Positions 50,956 through 60,076 are shown, counted from the first letter of the stretch. The stretch is 64,000 nt of DNA from Nocardia tenerifensis NBRC 101015 (GCF_000308715.1 NZ_BAGH01000614.1:18683-82682); one strand, 5' to 3'. Made by a program: numbers and translations. The notes: generated by a model from the sequence alone, not told the origin.

Positions 50956-50982
50956 AACGAGACAGCGCTCGATTTCCTGACA
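50956..50982 (-). promoter_or_regulatory. ECF41-type promoter, module 2
   Basis: On the minus strand: TGTCAGG (complement of 50976-50982), 16 nt, CGTT (complement of 50956-50959). Same -35 core and spacing as the promoter of module 1, matching TGTCACA-N16-CGTC. The predicted leader of about 25 nt contains CAGGAG. Confidence 0.55.
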
Positions 50983-51084
50983 GGCTCGAACAGTGAGGTG
51001 GGTCACCCTCTTTCGCGGGCATCTCTGCCCACTCGGTTGCCGCATCGGCCGGTGCTAGCGTGCACAGGGATGGGAGGCCGATTG

Positions 51085-51972
51085 ATGGATGAGGTCAGGT
51101 TCGAGCAGGATCTGGTGCGGGCGATGCTCCGGGATCAGCATCCGGATCTGGCCGACCTCGAGCTGCGAGATGTCGAGGGCGGCTGGGACAATCAGCAGTG
51201 GCGGCTCGGGCCGGAGTTGGCCGTCAGATTGCCGCGCACCGAGCGCGCGCCCGCGTTGCTTCGCACCGAGCAGAAGTGGTTGCCGGTGTTGGCCGATCGC
51301 CTGCCGCTGCCGACGCCCATCCCGGTCCGAATCGGCGAGCCCTCGCCGCTTTTCGAGCACACCTGGACGATCGCCCGCTGGGTCCACGGGGATCCGGCCG
51401 ATCACGCCCCGGTCGCCCGGCTGGACGCGGCTGAGGCACTGGCGAATTTCCTTGGGGCGCTGCATGTCCCAGCACCCGCCGACGCGCCGGTCAACCCCAC
51501 GCGCGGCATCCCGCTGGCCGAGGTCGGGGACGGGGTCGAGACCTGGGTCGAGGTCATCGCCGACCATCCGGAAATCGAAGGCGCGCGGGAGGTTTGGCGA
51601 CGAGCGTTGGCGGCGCCGGCCTGGCGGGGCGTTCCGCTGTGGTTGCACGGTGATTTGCATCCGGCGAACGTCACTGTGCGCGAGGGGATGCTCGCGGGGG
51701 TGATCGATTTCGGCGAGCTGTGTGCGGGCGATCCCGCCACCGATCTCTCGGCGGCCTGGATCCTGTTGCCCGCCGGGGCGACTGGGCGATTCTTCGACGC
51801 CTACGGGGAGGCGGATGAGGCGACCATCGCCCGGGCTCGTGGGTGGGCCGTCCTGCGCGCCCTGGGCCTGATCCACGTCGGGCAGAACGGTAGACGTGGT
51901 CTGCCCGGGGGCAAACCGACCTGGGAGCCGGCGGGCTACGCCACCCTCGAACGGGTGCTAGCCGCGAACTGA
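51085..51972 (+). CDS. Aminoglycoside phosphotransferase (APH)-family kinase
   Basis: A 295-residue kinase-fold protein with Brenner motif HGDLHPANV, the metal-binding DFGE and a hydrophobic hinge; nucleotide-binding residues are in the N-terminal lobe (QWRLGPELAVRLPR). ATG 51085 follows GGGAGG at 7 nt. Many members phosphorylate small molecules other than aminoglycosides, so a resistance role should not be assumed. It overlaps the convergent ferredoxin-reductase gene by 15 bp. Confidence 0.82.
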   Translation: MDEVRFEQDLVRAMLRDQHPDLADLELRDVEGGWDNQQWRLGPELAVRLPRTERAPALLRTEQKWLPVLADRLPLPTPIPVRIGEPSPLFEHTWTIARWVHGDPADHAPVARLDAAEALANFLGALHVPAPADAPVNPTRGIPLAEVGDGVETWVEVIADHPEIEGAREVWRRALAAPAWRGVPLWLHGDLHPANVTVREGMLAGVIDFGELCAGDPATDLSAAWILLPAGATGRFFDAYGEADEATIARARGWAVLRALGLIHVGQNGRRGLPGGKPTWEPAGYATLERVLAAN

Positions 51973-53352
51973 GCGGTTTCGTCGGTGGTTTGCTTGACCG
52001 GGTAGCAGGCCGTCGCGGAAGTCTTCGAGCACCGACAGGGCGGTTTCCCTGGAGCAAGGTCTGTTGACGCCGATCTTGCCTCGGGGGCCGCGCTTCAGCC
52101 AGCCCGCCACGTACAGGCCGGTGGCATCGATGACGCGTCCAGCACGGTGCCGCACCGCGCCCGTGTCGTGATCGAGAGCGAGATCGGCAGGGGGATCGAC
52201 GGTATTGCCGATGGCATGGACGATCAGCCCGGTGGGCAGTGTCTCCGGCTTTTCCGGGCGTGCCGTGGAGGTGAGAATGATCTGCCGGACAGTGCTTTCG
52301 CCGACGATCGCGAGCGGTTCGGTCCAGAACCGGAACTTCACCACCCTGGTATCGAGATTTACCGGCTCGTCGGGTCCGGCGTCGACGTGGACCGCGATAT
52401 CCGGGTATCGCGAGAACGCGCGGAGGGTTGACGCGGTGAACGCGGCCTCGCGGGGTCCACGTCGGCCGACGATCACCACCTCGCGAATCCGGCTCTGGGC
52501 CAGCGTTTTCCAAGCATCGGCGGGGAGCGCGAGTGCCGAGAGTTCCCGCGGTGGAAGGAGAAGGATGCGCGCCGCGTCGAGAGCGACGTTGCCGTTTCCG
52601 ATCACCACCGCCCGTGGCGTCGACAGATCGGGTGCTTGCCGCGGCCCGAGCTGGTGGCCGTTGACCCACCCGGCCAGCTCGACGCCGGAGATGTTGCCCG
52701 CCAGCTCGTTTCCGGGAACAGTGAGCCGCCTACCGGCGACCGCGCCCGTCGCGAGGATGACGGCGTGGTGGGTACTCAGCAATTCGGCGAGCTGGTCCGG
52801 GTGACGAAAGTCGGTGTCGAGGAAGAGGCGCACCCGGCGATCGGCGAGAACGTCGCCGAACTCGCGCATGACAGATTTCGTGGACGGCTGATCGGGCAGG
52901 ACGCCATAGCGCACGAGCCCGCCCGGTTCCGGCCGCCGCTCGTAGATGTCGATGCGCACCCGCGCATGGCGAAGGAGTTCCGACGCCGCGTATAAACCGC
53001 TCGGCCCCGCGCCGATGATCGCGACCCGCAGCACGCCGTCGCGCGGCAGCAGAACCGGCATTCGCGGCTCGGAAGCCAGCGATCGATACGGCACCGGCCT
53101 GGTCGCGAAGTATTCGGCGTTGCGGTCCGCCTGGTGAGCCTGGGTCAGGGGCAACTTCCATTCCGGGCGAACCGCGTCCACCGGACAGGCGTCGGTGCAG
53201 GCCCCGCAGTCGATGCAGGTGGCGGGGTCGATGAACAGCGTCTCCGCATCGAAGAATCCGGGCTCGTCGGGGGTCGGGTGGATACAATTCAGCGGGCATG
53301 CCCTGAGACAGCTGGTGTCATTGCAGCAGTCGTCGGTGATGACATGCGCCAT
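51958..53352 (-). CDS. Ferredoxin-NADP reductase with fused ferredoxin domain (FprB-like)
   Basis: A 464-residue fusion. An N-terminal 7Fe/8Fe ferredoxin domain (CNDTSCLRACPLNCIHP and CIDCGACTDACPVDAV) is followed by an adrenodoxin-reductase-like flavoprotein (AIIGAGPSGLYAASEL, YGVLPDQPSTK, VVIGNGNVALDAARIL, YVAGWLKRGPRGKIGVN). This is the mycobacterial FprB arrangement, which carries electrons from NAD(P)H to redox partners. ATG 53352 lies 1 bp after the diiron protein stop. With the AurF-like protein and desaturase remnant upstream, it probably supplied electrons to a diiron enzyme. Confidence 0.9.
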   Translation of the reverse strand: MAHVITDDCCNDTSCLRACPLNCIHPTPDEPGFFDAETLFIDPATCIDCGACTDACPVDAVRPEWKLPLTQAHQADRNAEYFATRPVPYRSLASEPRMPVLLPRDGVLRVAIIGAGPSGLYAASELLRHARVRIDIYERRPEPGGLVRYGVLPDQPSTKSVMREFGDVLADRRVRLFLDTDFRHPDQLAELLSTHHAVILATGAVAGRRLTVPGNELAGNISGVELAGWVNGHQLGPRQAPDLSTPRAVVIGNGNVALDAARILLLPPRELSALALPADAWKTLAQSRIREVVIVGRRGPREAAFTASTLRAFSRYPDIAVHVDAGPDEPVNLDTRVVKFRFWTEPLAIVGESTVRQIILTSTARPEKPETLPTGLIVHAIGNTVDPPADLALDHDTGAVRHRAGRVIDATGLYVAGWLKRGPRGKIGVNRPCSRETALSVLEDFRDGLLPGQANHRRNRSVRG

Positions 53353-53353
53353 G

Positions 53354-54244
53354 TCACAGTGCTCCGGCCAGTCGGCAGAAAGTGTCACCGAAGATATTGC
53401 GAATGCCGAGACGGGCGTAGGTTCGCATGGCCTGCTCGGAGGCCCAGCGTTGGGTCTGTCGCCAATACGGGTTTTTCTTGGCCACCGCGGCGGCCGCCTT
53501 CGGATCGAGCCCGGCGTCTTCGTATGCCGCGGGCGCGACCATGAAGCCGAGGACCACGAATATGACGGGACCGTAGATGAGTGCGAGCAGGAGGCGTTCG
53601 AGTGGCGACGCGGAGAGCAGCTCGTTCAGTTCCGCCCTGGCGAACTTCAGATGACGAGATTCTTCCACCACATGGATCTGATTTATTTGCCGGGTCAGCG
53701 GATGGACTGCTTCGTCGGTGGCTGATTCGCGTTGGATCGCGTCGAAATACTCCTCGAAGAACAGGGCTACGCCCAACGCCAGTAACGGAGGCGTCCAGAT
53801 TCCCGGGAGCTTTCCGAGCTGGCGTGCCCACCACGGGGGCTGATAGTCCGAGCGGCCGATTCGCGCCACGATCCGGCCGAACATCGTGGAGTGCTTGCAT
53901 TCCTCACCGACCTCGGTATAGAGATGCCACGCGTCCGAAGTCGTCAGGTCGGCGGAGTACACTTCGCGCAAGAGCGTCTGCATGAATACCGTCTCGACCC
54001 ACGCGCCGATCGTGAACATCGAGGCCGTCTGATATTTGCTGAATTCGACCTTCTGCTCTCGACTGAGCGTGTCCCAGAGTTCGGTGCCGTACAGGGCGAT
54101 TCGATGTTCCGGCAGGTGCATCAGCGTCTCGTCGAAGACGCCGTCCCAGTCGATATCCCTATCGATGTCGAACGACATCTTCGCCGCGCTGTCGACCAGC
54201 ATCTGCGTCGTCTCGGTCAGACTGGGCGGACGTGTCTTTGCCAT
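53354..54244 (-). CDS. AurF-like diiron oxygenase
   Basis: A 296-residue, mainly helical diiron protein with two metal motifs typical of the AurF/ferritin-like oxygenases: EVGEECKHSTMF and VVEESRHLKFAR (E...E-xx-H type), and a hydrophobic stretch near residues 215-240. AurF itself N-oxygenates p-aminobenzoate, but most actinobacterial relatives have no known substrate. GAGAGGT precedes the ATG. It lies in an operon between the desaturase remnant (6 bp) and the ferredoxin reductase (1 bp). Confidence 0.75.
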   Translation of the reverse strand: MAKTRPPSLTETTQMLVDSAAKMSFDIDRDIDWDGVFDETLMHLPEHRIALYGTELWDTLSREQKVEFSKYQTASMFTIGAWVETVFMQTLLREVYSADLTTSDAWHLYTEVGEECKHSTMFGRIVARIGRSDYQPPWWARQLGKLPGIWTPPLLALGVALFFEEYFDAIQRESATDEAVHPLTRQINQIHVVEESRHLKFARAELNELLSASPLERLLLALIYGPVIFVVLGFMVAPAAYEDAGLDPKAAAAVAKKNPYWRQTQRWASEQAMRTYARLGIRNIFGDTFCRLAGAL

Positions 54245-54250
54245 AACCAG

Positions 54251-54733
54251 TTACCTCTCGCGATATCGTGACGGATGGAGCGGAACCGCGTCTGCGCAGG
54301 CTCGGTAACGAAATTTTCCAGCGGTGGACCGGCGGCAGCGAGCATGAAAGATCCGGCCTCCGGATATGTTCGCCGTTCCGTGCAGCTGCCGGATGTACCG
54401 TTCTCCTTTGCTCTCGCCGTCGAGGCGCTCCGGATCGAACGTGGCGAGGCCGGCGGGGAGATGTCCGCACAGGATGATGCCGGAGGACCAGACGTTGCGG
54501 ATCAGTTCGGTCGCTACGTCGGCGAACAATGTGGTGGCGAAGGAGGGCCCCGACAGGAGTGGGAACAAGACATACTCTTTGACGCCGAGGGTGATCGTCT
54601 TCCGGGCGCCGGACTTCAGCTTGTCGAGCGTTTCACCGATAGCTTTCTCGCCGGAGAGCACCTTCTCCAGTTCTGCGGCGCGGCCGTCGATCTGCGCAAC
54701 GGTGAGGGACGCCTCGGTGGAAGTTTTGCCCAT
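54251..54733 (-). pseudogene. Truncated, degenerate fatty acid desaturase
   Basis: A 160-codon frame that matches only the second half of DesA3-like membrane desaturases: a KEYVLFPLLSGPSF membrane segment, IRNVWSSGIILCGHLP (one His box region) and ERYIRQLHGTANISGG. The N-terminal half with the first His boxes is missing, and the final box, normally QxxHH before FPDxPxxRY, is ruined (RYRACADAVPLHPSRY), although the frame stays aligned. A good AAAGGGAG-like site (AAGGGAG) precedes ATG 54733, so a short protein may still be made, but it cannot be an active desaturase. Confidence 0.6.
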
Positions 54734-55098
54734 GATCTCCCTTCGGCTGGAGCCCGATGCCGAGATCGTCGGCCGCCGTTGGCCTAATGGATGAGGAAGA
54801 TCTTTCCGGGCCGCTACGCGGCGCAGTGGCCGAATCGCCGTAGTCCGGACTTCGTCGTAACCTCGGCTTCCTCCACATATACCCTACGATCGGCGTTTGT
54901 AACCCCGTCTCGGAGTTGGCAATTCCGTATAAACCAACCGTTCGGAAATAGCTGACATGTTTCGTGCGTGCATATGGGTGCGCATTGATGGCGAGCTCGG
55001 GGCTTTTCACATGGTCGCGCCATTCACTGATCGGCGGCGTCCTCGCGCCGGGCGCTCGTCCAAAACCGCCGAGGTCGAACAGCGTGCCGTCGGCGTTG
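54734..55098. other. Promoter region, no gene seen
   Basis: 365 bp between the desaturase remnant and the tetR gene, both on the minus strand. Part of it (54870-54960) is AT-richer and probably holds the operon promoter. No convincing ORF, RNA or repeat was found, and no trace of the missing N-terminal half of the desaturase is recognisable. Confidence 0.5.
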
Positions 55099-55689
55099 TC
55101 AATCTTGTTGGCGCAGCTTGTGAATCACGGCGGCCGTCGCGGTGGCGGTGACGTCGTCGACCCACTCCGGGATGGGTAGCGCGCGGGCGATGTACTCACG
55201 GACCAGGCCGTAGGGGATGGCTTTGACGGTGGTCATCGCGATGGTGGAGCGTGGCTCGTCGGCGTCGCCGAACTCCGCGACGACGGCGGCGCGCATCGCG
55301 TCGTTCATGGCGTCGTTGACCGCGGCGAGATCGGCGCGCAGGTCGTCGGGGCCTGTCTCGAGCAGTTCCTCGCGCCGGAACATCTTCATGGCACGGGCCT
55401 CGGTCGGCTCCTCGCGGCAGTATCGCGGCAGGTAGGTGGCGGCGGCGAGCAGCGGGTCGGGTCCGGACAGAGCGGCGATGAGCCCGACGTGGAAGCGCCG
55501 GATCGAGCGCAGCCACAGTCGCGCGAGCAGCTCTTCGCGGGAGGCGAAGCGCACGTAGATCGACCCGGTGTGGATGCCGGAGGCGGCGCTGATCGCGGCG
55601 ATGGCCGGCCGCGTCGTCGCCGGATCGGCCAGCAGATCGCGCGCCGCGTCGAGCACTTGGTCATCGGTGAACCGCCGGGGTCTTGCCAT
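55099..55689 (-). CDS. TetR-family regulator
   Basis: A 196-residue TetR protein with the N-terminal HTH (AIAAISAASGIHTGSIYVRFASREELLARL). The ligand domain is unassigned. It faces the membrane protein gene at 55720 across 30 bp, so the pair shares a promoter region and the membrane protein is its likely target. Confidence 0.85.
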   Translation of the reverse strand: MARPRRFTDDQVLDAARDLLADPATTRPAIAAISAASGIHTGSIYVRFASREELLARLWLRSIRRFHVGLIAALSGPDPLLAAATYLPRYCREEPTEARAMKMFRREELLETGPDDLRADLAAVNDAMNDAMRAAVVAEFGDADEPRSTIAMTTVKAIPYGLVREYIARALPIPEWVDDVTATATAAVIHKLRQQD

Positions 55690-55719
55690 GCGGGACAGCC
55701 TAGGGCAGAGTTTAGGAAT

Positions 55720-56067
55720 ATGGATTCAAAAACCACGTTCCCGCTGACGGGCACCCTGTTCACTTTCATCGGCTCGGCGCATACCGTGCTCGGCGTGGCG
55801 ATCTGGGCGGCAGGCAAGGAGCCGTCCGAAACCTCGTTCTGGTTCACGGCTTTCGGCGTCGCGGCGGTTTGTCTCGGGATCGCGGTGATCGAGATGGAAC
55901 GAGCCCGCGGCTACGTGCCCCTCCCTGTCCTCGCCGCGATCGCCGCCCTCACCGTCTTCGGCTTGATCTTCGAACCCGTCTCCGGATTCCTCACCGTGCT
56001 GATCCCTCTGTTCTTCGGGTTCCGCGGATGGATGCGTCATCGCCGCGTCCCGGTCGCCGCCGGATAA
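55720..56067 (+). CDS. Four-helix membrane protein, DUF6463-like
   Basis: A 115-residue protein with four hydrophobic helices and a basic tail (FRGWMRHRRVPVAAG). The pattern resembles DUF6463 proteins, often found beside TetR regulators in actinobacteria; the assignment is by eye. The ATG lies only 30 bp from the tetR start with no proper ribosome-binding site spacing, so translation may be near-leaderless. Function unknown. Confidence 0.65.
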   Translation: MDSKTTFPLTGTLFTFIGSAHTVLGVAIWAAGKEPSETSFWFTAFGVAAVCLGIAVIEMERARGYVPLPVLAAIAALTVFGLIFEPVSGFLTVLIPLFFGFRGWMRHRRVPVAAG

Positions 56068-56147
56068 CCGAATCGACTTGTGTGCACTGGCTTTTCAGCC
56101 CACGGGTGGCGCGGTGGCCTGGCGCGGCACCAGGCCACCCTGGTGCG

Positions 56148-56402
56148 TTAACCCATGCCGGGCTGGCCGGAACCGCCGGTGCCGGGGTTGCCGGGACCGC
56201 CGCCCTGGCCCATGCCGGGGTCGCCGGATCCGCCCTGGCCCATGCCGGGATCGCCGGGGCCGGCCTTCAGCACGATGCCCGGGTGCCCGGCCGCCGCGAT
56301 GCTGGTGTCAGTGGCGGCCATGGCCGGAACGGACAATGCGACGGCCGCGGCCGCCCCGGCGATTCCGGCGGCAGCGACGCCGCGAAAGGTGAACAAGCTC
56401 AT
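56148..56402 (-). CDS. Small secreted Gly/Pro-rich protein
   Basis: An 84-residue protein: a clear signal peptide (FRGVAAAGIAGAAAAVALSVPAMA, cleaved after AMA) and a mature part of about 55 residues made of Gly/Pro/Met repeats (two copies of GDPGMGQGG, then related units), predicted disordered. ATG 56402 follows GGGAG at 6 nt. The DNA shows matching 30-bp imperfect repeats. Unknown function; possibly a cell-envelope or matrix peptide. Confidence 0.6.
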   Translation of the reverse strand: MSLFTFRGVAAAGIAGAAAAVALSVPAMAATDTSIAAAGHPGIVLKAGPGDPGMGQGGSGDPGMGQGGGPGNPGTGGSGQPGMG

Positions 56403-56507
56403 GCACACTCCCGATCGTTGACGACGACGGGTCGTCGCCGTTGTCGAAGCCGCAACCGTGTGGCCGCCGCTACCGTCGAGACTAGGAAGCCGGGCGTAAG
56501 GGCAGAG

Positions 56508-57347
56508 TCATGGCGAGATAACACCGAGGACGTTCAGCAGCGCCAGCGCGTCGGCGGCGGGGGACCCCAGCGGCGCGCTATAGAGCACGAGGTGCTGATC
56601 GCGGTCGGTCAGGGCGAGCGAGTCGCAGTCGACAGTGATCTCCCCGACGACCGGGTGACGGAGAGTCTTGGTGAGCATCGGCGCACCCTGTACGCCGTGG
56701 CGTTGCCAAAGTCGTGCGAATTCGGCGCTGCCGGTGCGTAATTCGTCGATGAGCCCGGTCACCTCGGGGTCGGTCGGATACCGGGCGAGGCTGGTGCGGA
56801 GCCGCATCACGACATGGTGGCGGAACTCCGCGGCGTCCGAGATGCCGTAGAGCGGAGCATCGGGGCGCGCCGGGCCGAGGAAGGCCCGGCGGGCGAGATT
56901 GCGCTCCGGCGAAGCGATTTCGGCGAAGTTCTCCATGAGGGCGGCCGCGAGGTCGTTCCACGCGAGGACCTCGAACACGGCGGACATTACGAAAGCCGCT
57001 GTCTGCGGCAGTCTTTCGAGCAGCGCGAGGATGCTCGGCCGCACATCGCGCCGATGCAGTCCGTTACGGATCGGCGCGGTGCCCGCCAAGAGGTGGAGGT
57101 GATCGGACTCGGCGTCGGTGAGCCGCAAGGCATTTGCGATACCCGCGAGCACCTCCGCCGACGGCCGCGGTGCCCGGCCCTGCTCGAGCCGGACGTAATA
57201 CTCGGTCGAGATATTGGCCAGCACCGCGACCTCCTCACGGCGTAGCCCCGGTGTCCTTCGCCGTGAGCCCGCCGGGAGACCGACGTCCGGCGGCCGCAGC
57301 CGTTCGCGCCGGGTACGGAGAAACGCCCCGAGTTCCTGCCTGTCCAT
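56508..57347 (-). CDS. XRE-family regulator with MmyB-like ligand domain
   Basis: A 279-residue protein: an N-terminal HTH_XRE (FLRTRRERLRP ... GLRREEVAVLANISTEYYVRLEQGRAPRPS, the typical GLRREEVA/YYxRLEQG signature) followed by a MmyB-like PAS-related domain (AFVMSAVFEVLAWNDLAAALMENF; DCDSLALTDRDQHLVLYSA). It is divergent from the SDR gene over 85 bp, and such pairs are very common, so it most likely regulates the dehydrogenase. The intergenic region has two GGTGCC direct repeats near GGTACC as possible operator parts. Confidence 0.88.
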   Translation of the reverse strand: MDRQELGAFLRTRRERLRPPDVGLPAGSRRRTPGLRREEVAVLANISTEYYVRLEQGRAPRPSAEVLAGIANALRLTDAESDHLHLLAGTAPIRNGLHRRDVRPSILALLERLPQTAAFVMSAVFEVLAWNDLAAALMENFAEIASPERNLARRAFLGPARPDAPLYGISDAAEFRHHVVMRLRTSLARYPTDPEVTGLIDELRTGSAEFARLWQRHGVQGAPMLTKTLRHPVVGEITVDCDSLALTDRDQHLVLYSAPLGSPAADALALLNVLGVISP

Positions 57348-57432
57348 ACCTCGAGTCTGCCCGTCGCGCGACGGCCGATCCTGGTACCGCCGGTGCCTGC
57401 CTCGGTGCCGGAACCGGCTCGACACTGACACC

Positions 57433-58215
57433 ATGACTGACAAACGCGATACGACATCCCTCGGCCTGCTCACCGGGAAGGTCGTGTTCATCACCGGCGC
57501 CAGCCGCGGTATCGGAGCTGCCGCCGCAAGGCTTTTCGCGCGCGAGGGCGCGGCCGTCGTGCTCGCCGCCCGCGGTACCGACGCCCTGGCGCAGGTCGTC
57601 GCCGAGGTCCGCGCGGATGGCGGCGTCGCGGAAGCCGTGACAATGGATCTGGCCGACGACGCGAGCATCCGTGCGGCGGTCGCGCGCGTCGGCGAACTGC
57701 ACGGACGGCTCGACGGCGCCTTCAACAACGCGGCGGCCGGCCAAACGCCCGGCCCCCTCGACTCGACGAGCGAGCAGGACATCGACCAAACGTTCACGGT
57801 GAACTTCCGCGCACAGTGGACCGCGATGACCGCGCAGGCCGCGCTCATGCGCCGGACCGGCGGCGGCGCGATCGTCAACACCTCGAGCATCGGCAGCCGA
57901 CGCGCGAACCCGGAGCTTCCGGCATACGGTGCCATGAAACGCGCTCTCAACAGCCTCACCGAATCCGCGGCGGTCACCTGGGGCCGCGCGGGTATCCGGG
58001 TGAACGCCATCGCCCCCGGAGCTACGGCGACGGAGATGATCGAATCCTGGGAAACATTGTCTCCCGGCACAATCGAGCGCATCAACGCGGCCACCCCCCT
58101 CGGCCGCATGGCCCGGCCCCGCGAGGTCGCCGAGGTCGCGGCCTGGCTTCTCAGCGACCGCGCCTCGATGGTTACCGGCGCCCTCGTGCCGGTAGACGGC
58201 GGTGCGGGAGCTTGA
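57433..58215 (+). CDS. Short-chain dehydrogenase/reductase
   Basis: A 260-residue classical SDR: cofactor motif TGASRGIG, the NNAA motif, catalytic Ser in NTSSIGS and YGAMK (Tyr-x3-Lys). It should oxidise or reduce an alcohol/carbonyl with NAD(P). Divergently paired with the MmyB-like regulator. Substrate unknown. Confidence 0.9.
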   Translation: MTDKRDTTSLGLLTGKVVFITGASRGIGAAAARLFAREGAAVVLAARGTDALAQVVAEVRADGGVAEAVTMDLADDASIRAAVARVGELHGRLDGAFNNAAAGQTPGPLDSTSEQDIDQTFTVNFRAQWTAMTAQAALMRRTGGGAIVNTSSIGSRRANPELPAYGAMKRALNSLTESAAVTWGRAGIRVNAIAPGATATEMIESWETLSPGTIERINAATPLGRMARPREVAEVAAWLLSDRASMVTGALVPVDGGAGA

Positions 58216-58287
58216 CGTCCGTCAAAGGACCGGTGCGCGAGCCACCGTCGTGTTCGACTCAGCGGACCGCGAGCTGTCGATGCGGTT

Positions 58288-58758
58288 TCAGTAGAGCGCG
58301 CGGGTTTGGTTTCGGGAGATCAGCAGTGTCCATCCGACTGCCAGCAGGAGCGCGACGCCGAGCGCGCCCACGAGCAGTGGGAAGACGGTGAGATGGAAGA
58401 AGAGGAGGTCGCGGTCGACCACGGCATGGTCGGGATTGTCCGGGTCGTAGCGGACCGGTACCCGGTCGCCGACTTCGATGTAGAGCGAGGAGGCGGCCTC
58501 GTCGCCATCGAACCGTTCCGTCCTGCCCGCCGCGGTGGTGAACTCGATGACCAGGGAGGAGCCGGCCGGGCGACTGCCTTTGGTGTTGTCGCGGAGTTCG
58601 TGGCCGGTTTCGACCGCGGTGCCGGCCGCGATTTCGGAATTGGCCAGGAACACCGCGTTGTATCCGATCGGAACGGCGGCGAACAGGATCGCGATACCCG
58701 CAATGCCACAGATGAGAAGCCTGTGGCCCTGAATGCGAGCGACCAGCGAATCCTGCAC
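58288..58758 (-). CDS. DUF3592-type membrane protein
   Basis: A 156-residue protein with two membrane helices (ICGIAGIAILFAAVPIGY and FPLLVGALGVALLLAVGW) flanking a beta-rich extracytoplasmic domain with GDRVPVRYDPDNPDHAVV, the DUF3592 hallmark. GTG 58758 follows GGGGAGGA. Function unknown. Confidence 0.8.
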   Translation of the reverse strand: MQDSLVARIQGHRLLICGIAGIAILFAAVPIGYNAVFLANSEIAAGTAVETGHELRDNTKGSRPAGSSLVIEFTTAAGRTERFDGDEAASSLYIEVGDRVPVRYDPDNPDHAVVDRDLLFFHLTVFPLLVGALGVALLLAVGWTLLISRNQTRALY

Positions 58759-58998
58759 GAATCCTCCCCTCGAGCGCAATCCTAGCCTGCCAGATGTTCA
58801 GCACCGCAAGCGATCTCGCGACGCAGCCTGCCTGGAGTCGTGTGCGGACGCTCGGCGACGGGGACTGAAGAGTGCGTTTTGTCGGTGCCATCGGTTACAT
58901 TTCCCGCGTACCACATCGGTGAGGTTGCGAGCGAAGGGTTCGCGGCCAGCCGGGTCGGTTGCCGCACAACCAGTCCAGCGCTGAAGGAAGTACCCCTT

Positions 58999-59493
58999 TT
59001 GCAGGTCGATGTCGAAGGCGCTGTTCGAACAGCCCGCCTGGCCGCCCAGTTCGACTGGACCTGGTATCTGGACAAGGATCTTTCCGCGTTCTGCGATGCG
59101 GCGGGCTGGAGCCTCGGCGAATCCAGCGACCGGCGCACGGACATTCGGACGGATCTGCGGGTGCGCCCTCCCCGCGCGTCGGTGGCCCGGCGGAGACGGA
59201 TGTTCGACGAGATGTCGGTGCACGTCAGCGACGAGATCGATCGGTCGATCCCATGGGCGCAGCGGCGGCGGTCCCTGGTGGACGCGTTCGCGGCCCTCGG
59301 CGAGGGGCTCACCCTCGCGTTGGATAATCCCACCCGCGTAACACCGGGGGAATCGGCAATGATGAGTTGGGAATGTCCGCGTGTGTGGATCAAGCTGCAG
59401 ATCGTCTACGACACCGTGTACCTGTATCTCATCAGCCAGGAGTCGCAAGCAACCGCTGATGCCGCCGCACGATACGATGCCGGTTACTGGTGA
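58999..59493 (+). CDS. DUF6301-like protein
   Basis: A 164-residue soluble protein resembling DUF6301 proteins (DWTWYLDKDLSAFCDAAGW near the start). The TTG at 58999 is proposed because AAGGAAG lies 8 nt upstream and the homologous region begins there; the frame is open from 58840. Its stop overlaps the next gene (GTGA), so the two are a coupled pair. Unknown role, possibly a chaperone-like pair as seen near secretion or effector loci. Confidence 0.5.
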   Translation: MQVDVEGAVRTARLAAQFDWTWYLDKDLSAFCDAAGWSLGESSDRRTDIRTDLRVRPPRASVARRRRMFDEMSVHVSDEIDRSIPWAQRRRSLVDAFAALGEGLTLALDNPTRVTPGESAMMSWECPRVWIKLQIVYDTVYLYLISQESQATADAAARYDAGYW

Positions 59494-59981
59494 GCGTCGA
59501 CGGGAGCGATATCAACGCGATGAGCCTTGATGCGGCGTGGCAGAAGTTTTCGGCGGGATTGGCATTGACGCTGTCGTGTATGCCCGCCGAGGCGTATCTG
59601 GTGCTCAACGCCGCAGACGGCCGGTATGCCCGCTTCCATATGGGGACGCCCGTGTTGTGGTGCGAAATCGTCCACAATGCGCAACTCGCCGAGGAATGGC
59701 GGATGCCCGAGCGCGTCGAAACCCTGCTCCAAGAGCACGGTTGGGCTTCGCCGGTGGACGGGCAGTCGGTCAGCTGGCATCGATTGGTCGCGTGGCCCGT
59801 GCCCTTCCGAGCATATGAGCTGGTGGCGGACCATATATCTGTAGCGCTCTGTCACGGTGTGAGGGTGCAGGCTCCGACCGAGCTCAGTATCGACTGCTGG
59901 ATACGAAACTCGAAGGAAGACTTCGACATCTCGGCCTTGCGCGTTGTCATCGAAGGCAGACTACGCCCTGAAATCGAATAG
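59490..59981 (+). CDS. TY-Chap-like protein
   Basis: A 163-residue protein resembling TY-Chap N-terminal domains (chaperone-like fold): LDAAWQKFSAGLALTL, a strand pair with RYARFHMG, EIVHNAQL and the helix-turn LLQEHGWASP. The GTG start is inside the previous stop. The family is poorly characterised, and the assignment is by pattern only. No effector or secretion gene is visible in the window. Confidence 0.5.
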   Translation: MSVDGSDINAMSLDAAWQKFSAGLALTLSCMPAEAYLVLNAADGRYARFHMGTPVLWCEIVHNAQLAEEWRMPERVETLLQEHGWASPVDGQSVSWHRLVAWPVPFRAYELVADHISVALCHGVRVQAPTELSIDCWIRNSKEDFDISALRVVIEGRLRPEIE

Positions 59982-60076
59982 CCGACAGCAAGCAACACCT
60001 CCACGCCGAAGGTAGTGCGCATGGAACGACCGGTGGATTCTTGACGGCGCCGAACAGTGACCGGGCCCACCGCGAA

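Noticed and set aside
51085..51972. Aminoglycoside resistance gene
   Set aside because: The APH fold is shared by many small-molecule kinases, and nothing in the neighbourhood points to aminoglycosides, so only the family is called.
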